Part shown: positions 33,995 through 42,616 of the stretch, piece by piece
Layout: each line of letters begins with the position of its first letter
Numbering within the stretch: position 1 is the stretch's first letter
Source of the DNA: JBCBKL01 sp963922565
GTDB lineage: Bacteria; Pseudomonadota; Alphaproteobacteria; Rhodobacterales; Rhodobacteraceae
Direction: 5' to 3'
Assembly (NCBI GenBank): GCA_963922565.1
Contig: CAWUIQ010000001.1
Span: forward strand, 62,001 to 126,000
DNA: 64,000 nucleotides
Position numbers and translations under genes: made by a program
Notes under the pieces: generated by a model
Seen by the model: only the letters and a program-made list of their open reading frames with translations
Database searches by the model: none
Told to the model about the DNA's origin: nothing

Positions 33995-34853
33995 TCGCGC
34001 CCCGGTGTCCGATCACCCGGCTGGCAAGGGCGTGGCCCGCCATCAGACACTCGCTTTGGTTATTGCCCTGAAGATAAGCGGCGAGATACCCGCCGTTAAA
34101 GCTGTCGCCCGCTGCTGTCGTGTCAACGACATGAGGCGCTGCCGGGTAGTCTTGGATCACATGCTCGCCCAGCGAGATGGGTCCGTCTTCACCGCACTTG
34201 ACGGCTCCAGTCGCGCGTAGGGCGCGGAAACGAGCAATGACGGCTTCGTGGCTCTCTTCCCGCAAGGCTATTTCGTCATCGACCGAGGGCAGGGCGATGT
34301 CTGCCCGGTCCCAAAGCGCATTCATCGTCGCAAGGGCCACCTCGGCGCTCTCCCAAAGTCGTGGTCGGTAATTGCCGTCGAACGCGACCTTGCCCGCGAA
34401 CTGCCGTAGCCATTCCAGGAGAGCGGTGCGCGTTGTAGCGGGCAGAATGGCGAGTGTGATGCCGGAGAGATAGAGCAGGTCGTAACCTGCCAACGCGTTG
34501 AAGCATGGCCCATTGTCGGTCTGGAACATGGACCGTGCAGCTGATTGGCCACGCCAATAGGTAAATGACCGTTCGCCGCGCTCATCCGTCGTGATGGCAT
34601 AAAGACCGGGCGACCCGTTCGGATCGGTTTCGACCTGCCCAGTAGCGATATGCTCCGCTGCGATGAAATCTCGGATCCGCTGCGAAAACGGATCGCGGCC
34701 CAATCGCGTGATGTAATCCACATTGATTTCAGGCGCGCTGCGCTTGATGTAGATTGCGGTGTTCAGCGTATCGCCGGCGACGCCCACATGCGCCGTTTCG
34801 ATGCCCGTCATGGCGAGCTCGATCATCGCCTCGCCAATTGCTGCGACCTTCAT
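33981..34853 (-). CDS. kdgK: PfkB-family sugar kinase, probable 2-keto-3-deoxygluconate kinase
   Basis: The 290-residue protein has the PfkB start (VGVAGDTLNTAIYIKRSAPE, about 24-43) and the anion-hole/catalytic signature DTTAAGDSFNGGYLAAYLQG (about 244-263) with the base aspartate. KDG kinase phosphorylates 2-keto-3-deoxygluconate to KDPG, the next step after UxuA. It is the last gene of the nine-gene minus-strand operon starting at the TRAP binding protein. The specific KDG assignment rests on context. Confidence 0.88.
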   Translation of the reverse strand: MKVAAIGEAMIELAMTGIETAHVGVAGDTLNTAIYIKRSAPEINVDYITRLGRDPFSQRIRDFIAAEHIATGQVETDPNGSPGLYAITTDERGERSFTYWRGQSAARSMFQTDNGPCFNALAGYDLLYLSGITLAILPATTRTALLEWLRQFAGKVAFDGNYRPRLWESAEVALATMNALWDRADIALPSVDDEIALREESHEAVIARFRALRATGAVKCGEDGPISLGEHVIQDYPAAPHVVDTTAAGDSFNGGYLAAYLQGNNQSECLMAGHALASRVIGHRGAIIPT

Positions 34854-35746
34854 GCGGGCTGCTCCCTTATTGTAGTGCGGCGCCAGATGATGAGGCCCGA
34901 GATCACGATGATGCCGGCCCCGGTAAGGGTCCAGGCGTCGGGGATATCGTTGAAGACCAGATAGCTGCCGATCGCAAGGAACAGCAGGAAGCTATAGGTG
35001 TAGGGCATCAGGGTGTTCGCCGGGGCAAACCCATGTGCCCGCGAGAAGAGTTCGTGCCCCGCCCAACCCCAGAGGCCCAGACCGATCATGAGCGCCCATT
35101 GCAGCGTGTTTTCCGGCGTGACCCAAACCCAAATCGCGAAGGGCAGCAGGGCGACGGCTCCCATGGCCCCCATGTAGAATTGCATCGTTTCCGCAGCCAC
35201 AACGCCCGAGATCTTGCGAGTGATTATGGAGTAAAGCGCCAATGAGAAGGCGTTGTAGACATTGAGCAGGGCGATCCAGTGGAATTCCGCTCCGAACGGC
35301 CGGATCACGATCAGGACACCGATGAACCCCAGCATGATCGCGAACCACCGCCACGGCCCCACCCTTTCACCCAGCAGTGGCCATGACAGGGCGCAGACGA
35401 TGATCGGGGCCGAAAACATAATGCTGCCTGTGACCGTCAGGGGCAGATATTTGAGCGTGATGAAGTTGAAGATCGTCGCCGATGCCAGCAGGAATCCCCG
35501 AAAGAGCACCAGACCCAGATGCTTGGTCGCAAAGGCCGACCAGCCGCCGCCTTGCCGCAAGACCAGCGCGGTCGAGATCACGAAGTGCGGCAGATACCGC
35601 ATGAAGGCGAGTTGAAAGGCGGGGAGACCCGCCAGGACCAGCCATTTGACCGACGTGTCGATAAGCGAAAAGAACAGATACGCCCCCAGCGTCATGAGGA
35701 TGCCGAGGGCGGCCCGGTCCTCGGTTGCGCGGGCGGCGATGGCCAT
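34850..35746 (-). CDS. DMT-superfamily (EamA) transporter
   Basis: The 298-residue protein has ten hydrophobic helices in two EamA repeats, with typical GAYLFFSLIDTSVKWLVLAG at the start and ALMIGLGLWGWAGHELFSRA in the second half. EamA proteins export or import small metabolites; substrates are rarely predictable. It overlaps kdgK by four bases and lies 3 bases after the dehydrogenase gene, so it is part of the uronate operon, perhaps as an efflux valve for keto acids. Confidence 0.85.
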   Translation of the reverse strand: MAIAARATEDRAALGILMTLGAYLFFSLIDTSVKWLVLAGLPAFQLAFMRYLPHFVISTALVLRQGGGWSAFATKHLGLVLFRGFLLASATIFNFITLKYLPLTVTGSIMFSAPIIVCALSWPLLGERVGPWRWFAIMLGFIGVLIVIRPFGAEFHWIALLNVYNAFSLALYSIITRKISGVVAAETMQFYMGAMGAVALLPFAIWVWVTPENTLQWALMIGLGLWGWAGHELFSRAHGFAPANTLMPYTYSFLLFLAIGSYLVFNDIPDAWTLTGAGIIVISGLIIWRRTTIREQPA

Positions 35747-35749
35747 GGA

Positions 35750-36637
35750 TCAGCCCTTGAAGTGATCCGAGAAAAAGTCGACCTGGCGCGGCACCATTTC
35801 TTCCCCACGGCCCGCGTCGATCGAGCCATGCAGGCTTTCCAGTGTGCTGCCTGCCATCATGGATTGGACCCCGGCCTCTTTGCACATCTGGGCATAGTAT
35901 CCGACATCCTTGGCGGCGTTCTTGATCGAAAATGCGAGGTTCTGGTCGTTGCCTTCAAGCGCATAGGCCGCGATGAAATCCATCATGCCGGATTTGAGCG
36001 GCCCGGCTGACATCACGTCATAGACGCTTTGCCGGTCAACCCCCATGACATCAGCAATCGCAAAGCTCTCGGCCATCGCGTTGGCGCAGGCCTGGGCATA
36101 GAAGTTGTTAATCAGCTTGATCGTGTGCCCTGTCCCGAGTGCCCCGAGATGAAAGACGTTTTCACCGAGATCTTCGAGAACGGGTTCGACCCTGTCGTAG
36201 GCCGTCTTGTCGCCTGAACACATGATGTTCAGTAGTCCGTCTTTTGCATGGGCGGGTGTTCGTCCCAGTGGCGCGTCAAGGTAGGTGCCCCCTGCGGCAG
36301 CGATCTCTTTTCCCAGTTCGCGCGTCGATGCGGGCAGGGAGGTTCCGAAATCGATAACGATGGCACCTTCCTTGATGCCCGCAATGACGCCATCCGGACC
36401 ACGCATCCGGCTCTCGACGCTGGCGGATGTGTCCACACACAACATGACGATATCGCATCCCGTTGCCAGTTCCTTCGGTGTTGCAGCTTCGTCTGCACCG
36501 CGGGCCACGGCCGCCTCGACATTCGCCCGCGACCGATTGGCCATCACCCGCATGGGATAGCCCTTGTCCTGCAGCCGCCCGACCATGGCGCTGCCCATCA
36601 GGCCAAGGCCGATGAAACCGATTGTGGGCTGGGTCAT
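35750..36637 (-). CDS. 3-hydroxyisobutyrate dehydrogenase-family NAD(P) oxidoreductase
   Basis: The 295-residue beta-hydroxyacid dehydrogenase has IGFIGLGLMGSAMVGRL (about 5-21), the substrate loop DAPLGRTPAHAKDG (about 119-132) and the catalytic lysine in GHTIKLINNFYAQACANAM (about 171). The substrate loop departs from the usual DAPVSGG, so tartronate semialdehyde or 3-hydroxyisobutyrate specificity cannot be assumed. ATGA overlap couples it to the preceding dioxygenase gene. It likely reduces or oxidises a sugar-acid intermediate. Confidence 0.87.
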   Translation of the reverse strand: MTQPTIGFIGLGLMGSAMVGRLQDKGYPMRVMANRSRANVEAAVARGADEAATPKELATGCDIVMLCVDTSASVESRMRGPDGVIAGIKEGAIVIDFGTSLPASTRELGKEIAAAGGTYLDAPLGRTPAHAKDGLLNIMCSGDKTAYDRVEPVLEDLGENVFHLGALGTGHTIKLINNFYAQACANAMAESFAIADVMGVDRQSVYDVMSAGPLKSGMMDFIAAYALEGNDQNLAFSIKNAAKDVGYYAQMCKEAGVQSMMAGSTLESLHGSIDAGRGEEMVPRQVDFFSDHFKG

Positions 36638-37536
36638 GACTGGGTCTCCTTCTTGGGAATGGTGTCGAACGCGCGGGTCTTCAAACCCTTCTGGATCTCG
36701 TAAATCGAGATCGGAACATTCGGCTGGGGCTGTGGAATGCGGATAGGGATGTCTTTCAGGCGTGGCGTCAGTGTGGGCTCACCGCAGAGCATTCGGGTGT
36801 TGTAATCCTCGATCCCCTCCCATCGGGTCATTGACCCCATGATGGGAAACGCGTCGGCCGCCATCATCTCGTAGAAGAGGATGCGCCGGGGTCGGTCCGA
36901 ACGGTTCAGCGCCGAGCCATGCACGATGCGCCCGTGGTGGATGCTGATCGACCCCGCCGGGCCGGTCAGTTGTACGGCATCCTCCAGATCCAGTCCATTT
37001 TCTTCAGGCAGCATCGCCCCGGCAAAGACCCCATCGACGTGGTGATCATAAACCGGCCCCCCGTGACTGCCGGGAAAGACCATGAGCGGCCCGTTTTCGG
37101 GGGCCATATCGTCGATCAGAACCCCGATGGCGAGTATGTCGTCGTTGGTATGGGGATAAAACGCGTAATCCTGATGCCATTCGACCGCAGCGCCATAGCC
37201 CGCCGATTTCATATTCAGCTTGGTGGTATGCAGGCGCAGATCGGGCCCGATCAAGTCGCGGGCGGGGCTAAGGATCAGGTCCGAATACATCAGATCCCGC
37301 ATCACGTCGCTGATCGTGTGGGGCAGCTTGATCCGGCGCAGGCGCGGCTCTTGCGGCGTATGGCTGTCTTCGAGGTCGAGGCGATCGTTCGAGGCGGTCA
37401 TGGTGGCCGCCTCATCCTCAAACCTCGCAATTTCCGATCGGATCTTGTTCAGCCATTCCGGCGGGATACGGTTTTCGAGAACAAGATAACCGTTGGCTTC
37501 GTATGATGCCTTTTGCTGGTGGGTAAGGCACTCCAT
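36634..37536 (-). CDS. Phytanoyl-CoA dioxygenase-like Fe(II)/2-oxoglutarate oxygenase 1
   Basis: ATG at 37536 overlaps the TGA of the UxaA-family gene (TGATG); 300 residues. The iron triad is visible: His and Asp in VEWHQDYAFYPHTNDD (about 118-133) and the distal His in IHHGRIVHGSALNRSDRPRR (about 199-218) with the 2-oxoglutarate arginine. Such oxygenases hydroxylate or oxidatively demethylate small molecules. Being encoded beside UxaA and uronate genes, it may act on a modified sugar acid such as an O-methyl uronate; that is inference. Confidence 0.85.
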   Translation of the reverse strand: MECLTHQQKASYEANGYLVLENRIPPEWLNKIRSEIARFEDEAATMTASNDRLDLEDSHTPQEPRLRRIKLPHTISDVMRDLMYSDLILSPARDLIGPDLRLHTTKLNMKSAGYGAAVEWHQDYAFYPHTNDDILAIGVLIDDMAPENGPLMVFPGSHGGPVYDHHVDGVFAGAMLPEENGLDLEDAVQLTGPAGSISIHHGRIVHGSALNRSDRPRRILFYEMMAADAFPIMGSMTRWEGIEDYNTRMLCGEPTLTPRLKDIPIRIPQPQPNVPISIYEIQKGLKTRAFDTIPKKETQS

Positions 37537-39038
37537 CACATCACCGCCCCGATCTGCCAGGGAACGAATTCATAGTCACCAAGCCCCTGCGCCTCGGATT
37601 TTGTGGTTTCGCCGGACGCGACCCGCAGGAACATCTCGTAAATCTCGCGGCCCTTTTCCTCGACGCTGATGCCGTCGCTCAGGATCGTGCCGGCATCGAC
37701 GTCCATGTCTTCGGGCATCCGGCGAAAGAGGTCGGAGTTCGTGGCGACCTTGATCGTTGGTGCGGGTTTGGAGCCGAAGGCCGACCCACGCCCGGTGGTG
37801 AAACAGACGAGGTTACAGCCCCCTGCGATCTGCCCGGTTACACTTGCCGGGTCATAGCCCGGACTGTCCATGAAGGTGAAACCGGGCGTGGTCACCGGTT
37901 CGGCGTATTTGTAGACACCGGTCAGGGGTGTGGTACCGCCCTTGGCCGCCGCGCCAAGCGACTTTTCAAGGATCGTGGTCAACCCACCGGCCTTGTTCCC
38001 GGGGCTTGGGTTGTTGTCCATGCTTCCACGATTGCGGGCGGTGTAATCCTCCCACCACTTGATCAGACCCACTAGTCGGTCACCCGTGGCCCGGTCAATT
38101 GCGCGGCGGGTCAGCAGGTGTTCAGCCCCGTAAATCTCGGGCGTTTCGGCCAGCACTCCTGTCCCGCCCTGAGCCACGAGCAGATCAGTCGCATAACCAA
38201 GCGCGGGGTTCGCCGTGATCCCCGACCAGGCGTCAGAGCCGCCACATTGCAAGGCGACCATCAGCTCGTAGGCGGGGCAGGCCGTGCGGGTCGCCTGATT
38301 GGCGAGCGGCAACATCGCCTCGATCTTGGCGATCCCCATCTCGACGGTCTTGCGCAGCCCTGCGACGTTCTGGATGTTCATGGTCTGAAAGAGCGGCCCC
38401 TGTTCCAGACCGTAGGCTTCGAGCAACCAGTCGATCTGGTTCATCTCACAGCCTAGCCCAACCATGAGGACGCCCGCATGATTGGGGTGTCGCGCATAGC
38501 CCCACATGACCCTTTGCAGCGCCTCGAACCCTTCACCATCGCCAGCCATGCCGCAGCCCGTCCCGTGGACATATGCCGCGACCCCGTCGACGTTCGGATA
38601 GGGGGCCAGGCGATCCGGGGTGAAGTGATCGGCGATCATGCGCGCCGCCGTGGCCGAGCAGTTCACAGATGTCACGACGGCGATATAGTTTCGGGTGCCG
38701 ACCCGACCCGAAGCGCGGCGGTATCCCATGAACGTGTCCGGGGTCGTTGCTGGGTCGACCGGGCGCAGATCGGTTGAAAACTCGTAGGCCCCGTCGGTGT
38801 TCCGAAACTCGACATTGTGCGTATGCACGTGATCGCCGGGCGCGATGTCCTGCGAGGCGTAACCTATGATCTGCGCGTATTTGCGAATGGGTTCGCCCTT
38901 GGCGATGACCTGTGTCGCGATCTTGTGGCCCGACGGGATCAGGGCGCGCGTTGTAGTGCCCTCGACCGCAGCGCCGACTTCAAGCGGGCGGGTTGCGGTA
39001 ACCACGGTGTCAGCGGGATCGAGCCTTACGAAATCCAT
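37536..39038 (-). CDS. uxaA: UxaA-family dehydratase (altronate dehydratase-like)
   Basis: The 500-residue protein has an N-terminal SAF domain (about 1-95; IPSGHKIATQVIAKGEPIRK, DIAPGDHVHTHNVEF) and the long UxaA/GarD C-terminal domain (GYRRASGRVGTRNYIAVVTS, HGTGCGMAGDGEGF, GGCNLVCFTTGRGSAFGSKP). The cysteines in VNCSATAA, GTGCGM and GCEMNQ are the likely metal-cluster or Fe site. UxaA dehydrates D-altronate to KDG; GarD-like members use galactarate. With no tagaturonate reductase nearby, altronate is likely but not certain. Confidence 0.88.
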   Translation of the reverse strand: MDFVRLDPADTVVTATRPLEVGAAVEGTTTRALIPSGHKIATQVIAKGEPIRKYAQIIGYASQDIAPGDHVHTHNVEFRNTDGAYEFSTDLRPVDPATTPDTFMGYRRASGRVGTRNYIAVVTSVNCSATAARMIADHFTPDRLAPYPNVDGVAAYVHGTGCGMAGDGEGFEALQRVMWGYARHPNHAGVLMVGLGCEMNQIDWLLEAYGLEQGPLFQTMNIQNVAGLRKTVEMGIAKIEAMLPLANQATRTACPAYELMVALQCGGSDAWSGITANPALGYATDLLVAQGGTGVLAETPEIYGAEHLLTRRAIDRATGDRLVGLIKWWEDYTARNRGSMDNNPSPGNKAGGLTTILEKSLGAAAKGGTTPLTGVYKYAEPVTTPGFTFMDSPGYDPASVTGQIAGGCNLVCFTTGRGSAFGSKPAPTIKVATNSDLFRRMPEDMDVDAGTILSDGISVEEKGREIYEMFLRVASGETTKSEAQGLGDYEFVPWQIGAVM

Positions 39039-39041
39039 GGG

Positions 39042-39992
39042 TCACGCACAGTAAGGGGCATCAGATTGCCACCGATGGATCGGGATATGAGCCTGACCGG
39101 ACAAGCGGGCGCGGGCGTCTTCCCACATGGTCCGCCATGCGCGCCAATCGGTCAGTTCGGTCTCAGGGTTGCTGCGGCTGCGGGCGATAAAACTGGGGAA
39201 GTGTTCCCGCCCTGTATTCTGACCCGTCACGTTATAGCGCAGATCGAATGACCAACGGAAATCTGCGCTGCGGTTGGGCAGCGATGCATGGGGCACCAGT
39301 GGATGGAAAAGCACCACACCGCCTGCGGCGACGGGCATCGGAACGGCCCGCGCCGTGTCCAACCGGCCCGGCGCGATGGCAGTCTGGCGTTGCGGGCAGT
39401 GGGGCAGCAGGCCCTCATCGATACCGGGCACGACCTGAAGACACCCGTTTTCTTCGGTCGCGTCGGTAATCGCGACCCAGACGGTGATCATTTGCGTCTG
39501 ATCGGCTTCTTCCAGCCCCACGCCACGGTCCTGATGCCAGTCGGTGCTGGTGACATGGGCCCGCGTCTCATCCGATGTGAGTTGCGGGGCAGGCGGCTTG
39601 ATCCGGACGTGTTGGATGGGGTTCGACGTGATTTCCGGCCCGATAAGTGCCTCGACGATGTCAAGGATGCGCGGGTGGCGGACCATCGCGAAAACCGCCG
39701 GTCCGAAATGCATCGGCGTATCGGGTGCGATTTCGTCTCCGGGCAGGCTGATATCCATCGGCTGGAACCAGTCGCACCCGGCTGCATACGACGCGCTTAG
39801 CTTTTCCCAAAAGCTCAGCCCTTGGCCGGTTGGCACGGCCCCCATACGCTCCCACCCGGCATAGAGGTCATCCATGAGCCTGCCATACTCTGCCCTTACG
39901 GCGCCCAGCGTGTCGTTGGGCAGCACATCCTCGATCACCAGATAGCCTTCGGTATGAAACTGCATGATCTGGCGTTCGGTCAGCATCGTCAT
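39042..39992 (-). CDS. Phytanoyl-CoA dioxygenase-like Fe(II)/2-oxoglutarate oxygenase 2
   Basis: The 316-residue protein resembles the other oxygenase of this operon: TDWHQDRGVGLEEADQ (His/Asp iron ligands, about 165-180), AITDATEENGCLQVVPG, and a distal His in FHPLVPHASLPNRSADFRWS (about 245-264) with the arginine for 2-oxoglutarate. It is 3 bases upstream of uxaA and 7 bases downstream of the TRAP permease gene. The two oxygenases bracket uxaA, hinting that both act on the same compound class. Confidence 0.85.
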   Translation of the reverse strand: MTMLTERQIMQFHTEGYLVIEDVLPNDTLGAVRAEYGRLMDDLYAGWERMGAVPTGQGLSFWEKLSASYAAGCDWFQPMDISLPGDEIAPDTPMHFGPAVFAMVRHPRILDIVEALIGPEITSNPIQHVRIKPPAPQLTSDETRAHVTSTDWHQDRGVGLEEADQTQMITVWVAITDATEENGCLQVVPGIDEGLLPHCPQRQTAIAPGRLDTARAVPMPVAAGGVVLFHPLVPHASLPNRSADFRWSFDLRYNVTGQNTGREHFPSFIARSRSNPETELTDWRAWRTMWEDARARLSGQAHIPIHRWQSDAPYCA

Positions 39993-39999
39993 ACCCTTT

Positions 40000-41625
40000 C
40001 TACAGCAACAGAGTGACGATCGGCGGCCAGATCAGCAAAACCGAAAGGGCGATGAGCTGAATGCCGATGAACGGCAGAAAACCCTTGAAGATGTCGGTCA
40101 GCGAGATGTGTGGCGGCGCCACGGATTTCAGATAGAAGGCGGCAGGTCCGAACGGCGGCGACAGGAAACTCACCTGCATGTTCATACAGAAGACCACCCC
40201 GAACCAGATCGCGACATAGCGCGGTTCGATCGTGCCGAGGAAGCCGATCTCTTCAATCGGCAGGCGTTGCACGATTGGCAGGAACACCGGGATGATCAGC
40301 AGGACAATCCCCACCCAATCCATGAATGCCCCCATGAAGAGCAAGATCAGCATCATGATCAGGATGATACCCATGGTCGCCAGATCCGTGCCCAGGATCA
40401 GGTTGGCAACATATGTCGGGCCGCCCGCGATGGTGTAGGCCCCGGCCAGTGCCGTGGCCCCGATGGTCACCCAGATGATCGTGCCCGTCGATTTCAGTGT
40501 CCGCATCAGCGCGTCCCACAGCAGGTCAAAGGAAAACTCGCCACGGAAAATCGCAAGAACCAGCACCGACAGCGCACCCATGCCGGCGGCTTCGGTGATG
40601 CCGGTGATACCCATATAGATCGAGCCCAGCACCACTCCGATGATGACGATCGGTGGCACCAAACCTTTGCCCATGTTCCAACCGCGTGCGGTGCGCGCGC
40701 GCCCGAATACGAACAAGATCAGGGCCAGCGCCACTGCCACCGTGCCCAGGAACCACGGCAGATAGTCCATGGTCCCGAACCGGATCGGATCGCCGGTCTG
40801 AGCTGCATTCTGACCGGTATATTCAAAAAACAGAACCCGCAGCGCGAAGAACGACCAGAAGCCTGCCACCAGCACCGATAAAAATGCGAGGAACAGCATC
40901 CGCTTTTCGTTGCCTTCGGGCTCGCCCTCGACCGGCTCGGGCAGGGGGGCGTGATCCGGGTTCAGCTGAGTGCGGATGACGATATAGATGATGATAAAGC
41001 TCGCCAGCATGAAGCCGGGGATGAAGGCGGCGGTGAACAATGCCTTGATCGAGGTTTCGGTGATCAGGCCATAGATGATCAGTACGATCGACGGCGGGAT
41101 CATCGTGCCGAGGGAGCCGGAGGCGCAGATCGTACCGATGGCAAGGTTCTGATTATAGCCCAACCGCAGCATCTGGGGCAGGGCGATGAGGCCCAAGAGA
41201 ACAACCTCGCCTCCGATAATCCCTGACATAGCGGCCATAATCACAGCCATGATCGAAGTGACAATTGCGATGCCGCCGCGTGTGCGGTTCAGCCAGACAT
41301 TCAGGCTGTCATACATCGACTTCGCGATCCCCGACCGCTCCAGCAAGGCAGCCATGAAGATGAAGAGCGGGATGGATATCAGGACGTAACTCGTCATCAC
41401 GTCGCCGTATATCCTTTGACTGAGAATATTCAGCGGCCCGCTTCCCGGACGACCGGTCAGGAACCCCTCGCCCCACAGGGTCGGGTCCATCAGCACCGCG
41501 GGTTCGAACTTCATGAACAGAACGACGACAGCCATGAAGGCCGAGGCAAAGCCCAGGGGCATCCCGATGGCGAGCAGGATGATCAGGCCCAGCATCAGGA
41601 CCAGTGAAATCGTGCCGACGTCCAT
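40000..41625 (-). CDS. TRAP transporter large permease (DctM family)
   Basis: The 541-residue polytopic protein has the DctM pattern: LISIPLFIFMAALLERSGIA, IVTSIMAVIMAAMSGIIGGE, SGSLGTMIPPSIVLIIYGLI and a C-terminal SFLSPPFGPAAFYLKSVAPP. It is longer than typical DctM (about 430) because of an inserted hydrophilic loop and two extra helices between about 215 and 320. Its start overlaps the end of the small-subunit gene (TGATG at 41625). With the DctQ and DctP genes it forms one importer, likely for hexuronates. Confidence 0.92.
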   Translation of the reverse strand: MDVGTISLVLMLGLIILLAIGMPLGFASAFMAVVVLFMKFEPAVLMDPTLWGEGFLTGRPGSGPLNILSQRIYGDVMTSYVLISIPLFIFMAALLERSGIAKSMYDSLNVWLNRTRGGIAIVTSIMAVIMAAMSGIIGGEVVLLGLIALPQMLRLGYNQNLAIGTICASGSLGTMIPPSIVLIIYGLITETSIKALFTAAFIPGFMLASFIIIYIVIRTQLNPDHAPLPEPVEGEPEGNEKRMLFLAFLSVLVAGFWSFFALRVLFFEYTGQNAAQTGDPIRFGTMDYLPWFLGTVAVALALILFVFGRARTARGWNMGKGLVPPIVIIGVVLGSIYMGITGITEAAGMGALSVLVLAIFRGEFSFDLLWDALMRTLKSTGTIIWVTIGATALAGAYTIAGGPTYVANLILGTDLATMGIILIMMLILLFMGAFMDWVGIVLLIIPVFLPIVQRLPIEEIGFLGTIEPRYVAIWFGVVFCMNMQVSFLSPPFGPAAFYLKSVAPPHISLTDIFKGFLPFIGIQLIALSVLLIWPPIVTLLL

Positions 41626-42530
41626 CAGCTCTTCCTCGAAGTATCAGACTGTATCGCGCCGCGGGTGACATCAAGGTCGCCCGTCCCCTCGTCGCCAACG
41701 GCCATTCTCAGCGCCTCAAGCTCATCCTGGTCGATGTCGTCGGCGGCGGTGTGCACCACCGGTTCGGCGTTCCAGTCGGAAATGAGGTTCACAACGGCCT
41801 GCACCGCAACCAGTCCGATGATGAAAAGAACGGCGGGTTTGATGGTGGCGGGGATCGGCGGGTCAAAGGCGGTGCCAAAGGTTTCCCAGCGATAGAATTT
41901 GTCGAACGCCTCGCCATAGCCGCCGTAGATCAGGAAGAACGCGAAGGCTACGATCAGCAAGGTCGAGATCGTGTCGAACAAGCGCTGCATCCAGCGTGGG
42001 CAGACGTCATAGAGCAGGAAGATCCGGATATGGCTGCGCTGCTGCATCGCGTAGAGACCGGCGCAAAGAAAGATAAAGCCGGCAATCCACAGCGACAGCT
42101 CGTTCGCCCACAGGGTGGCAGCGTTGAGGATATAGCGAACGAACACCTCGTAGAGCATTACCGAGCACAGGCAAACGACCAGCATCATTGTTACGCGGCC
42201 GATAAAGACGGCAAGCCGATCGGCCGTTCGCCAGCTTTCGAACTCCATTGGCGCGCGGCGCACCGTCATTATGCCGATCGCGGCCAGAACGGGCAGGCAG
42301 AGCAGCGCGACCCAGTCGATAATATCGGCAAAGCCGCCAAACAGCCCACCCATCCCGGGCGATACGTCGTTGCGTTTGAAAAGCGCTGAAAGCTTGTCGT
42401 ATTGCGAGGGATCCTCGGGCGGCGCAAAGTCGAGCGTGAAGGCCGGTATGTGCCAAACAACCCATCCTGCACAGACGATAAATGCCAGCGGCACAAGCCA
42501 TTCGATCAGGCTGCCGGAACGCTCCCGCAT
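41625..42530 (-). CDS. TRAP transporter small permease (DctQ family), extended
   Basis: The 301-residue protein has a DctQ core with ANELSLWIAGFIFLCAGLYA (about 143-162) and QQRSHIRIFLLYDVCPRWMQ, but is long for DctQ (usually 160-230). About 60 residues before the core include an additional membrane helix (EWLVPLAFIVCAGWVVWHIP) and about 55 follow as a soluble acidic tail. The extension may match the enlarged DctM subunit. It lies 86 bases downstream of the binding-protein gene, after two hairpins. Confidence 0.88.
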   Translation of the reverse strand: MRERSGSLIEWLVPLAFIVCAGWVVWHIPAFTLDFAPPEDPSQYDKLSALFKRNDVSPGMGGLFGGFADIIDWVALLCLPVLAAIGIMTVRRAPMEFESWRTADRLAVFIGRVTMMLVVCLCSVMLYEVFVRYILNAATLWANELSLWIAGFIFLCAGLYAMQQRSHIRIFLLYDVCPRWMQRLFDTISTLLIVAFAFFLIYGGYGEAFDKFYRWETFGTAFDPPIPATIKPAVLFIIGLVAVQAVVNLISDWNAEPVVHTAADDIDQDELEALRMAVGDEGTGDLDVTRGAIQSDTSRKS

Positions 42531-42556
42531 TCGATCATCCCTTCCCTGAAAGAGAG

Positions 42557-42608
42557 CCGGCCCGGTTTAGGCGGGCCGGGATAGCGGGGCGCCGAAAAGG
42601 CGCCCCGC
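42557..42608 (-). terminator. Double stem-loop between TRAP binding-protein and permease genes
   Basis: Directly after the stop of the binding-protein gene is a 10-bp perfect stem, GCGGGGCGCC (42584-42593) with GGCGCCCCGC (42599-42608) and a 5-base loop. A second 8-bp stem follows, CCGGCCCG (42557-42564) with CGGGCCGG (42572-42579). No T-run is present, so it is either a leaky intrinsic terminator or an mRNA-stabilising 3' end that raises binding-protein yield over permease. Confidence 0.7.
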
Positions 42609-42616
42609 ATTCACTA

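Noticed and set aside
40000..41000. Plus-strand His/Asp/Gln-rich frame opposite the DctM gene
   Set aside because: The composition is the mirror image of hydrophobic membrane-protein codons.
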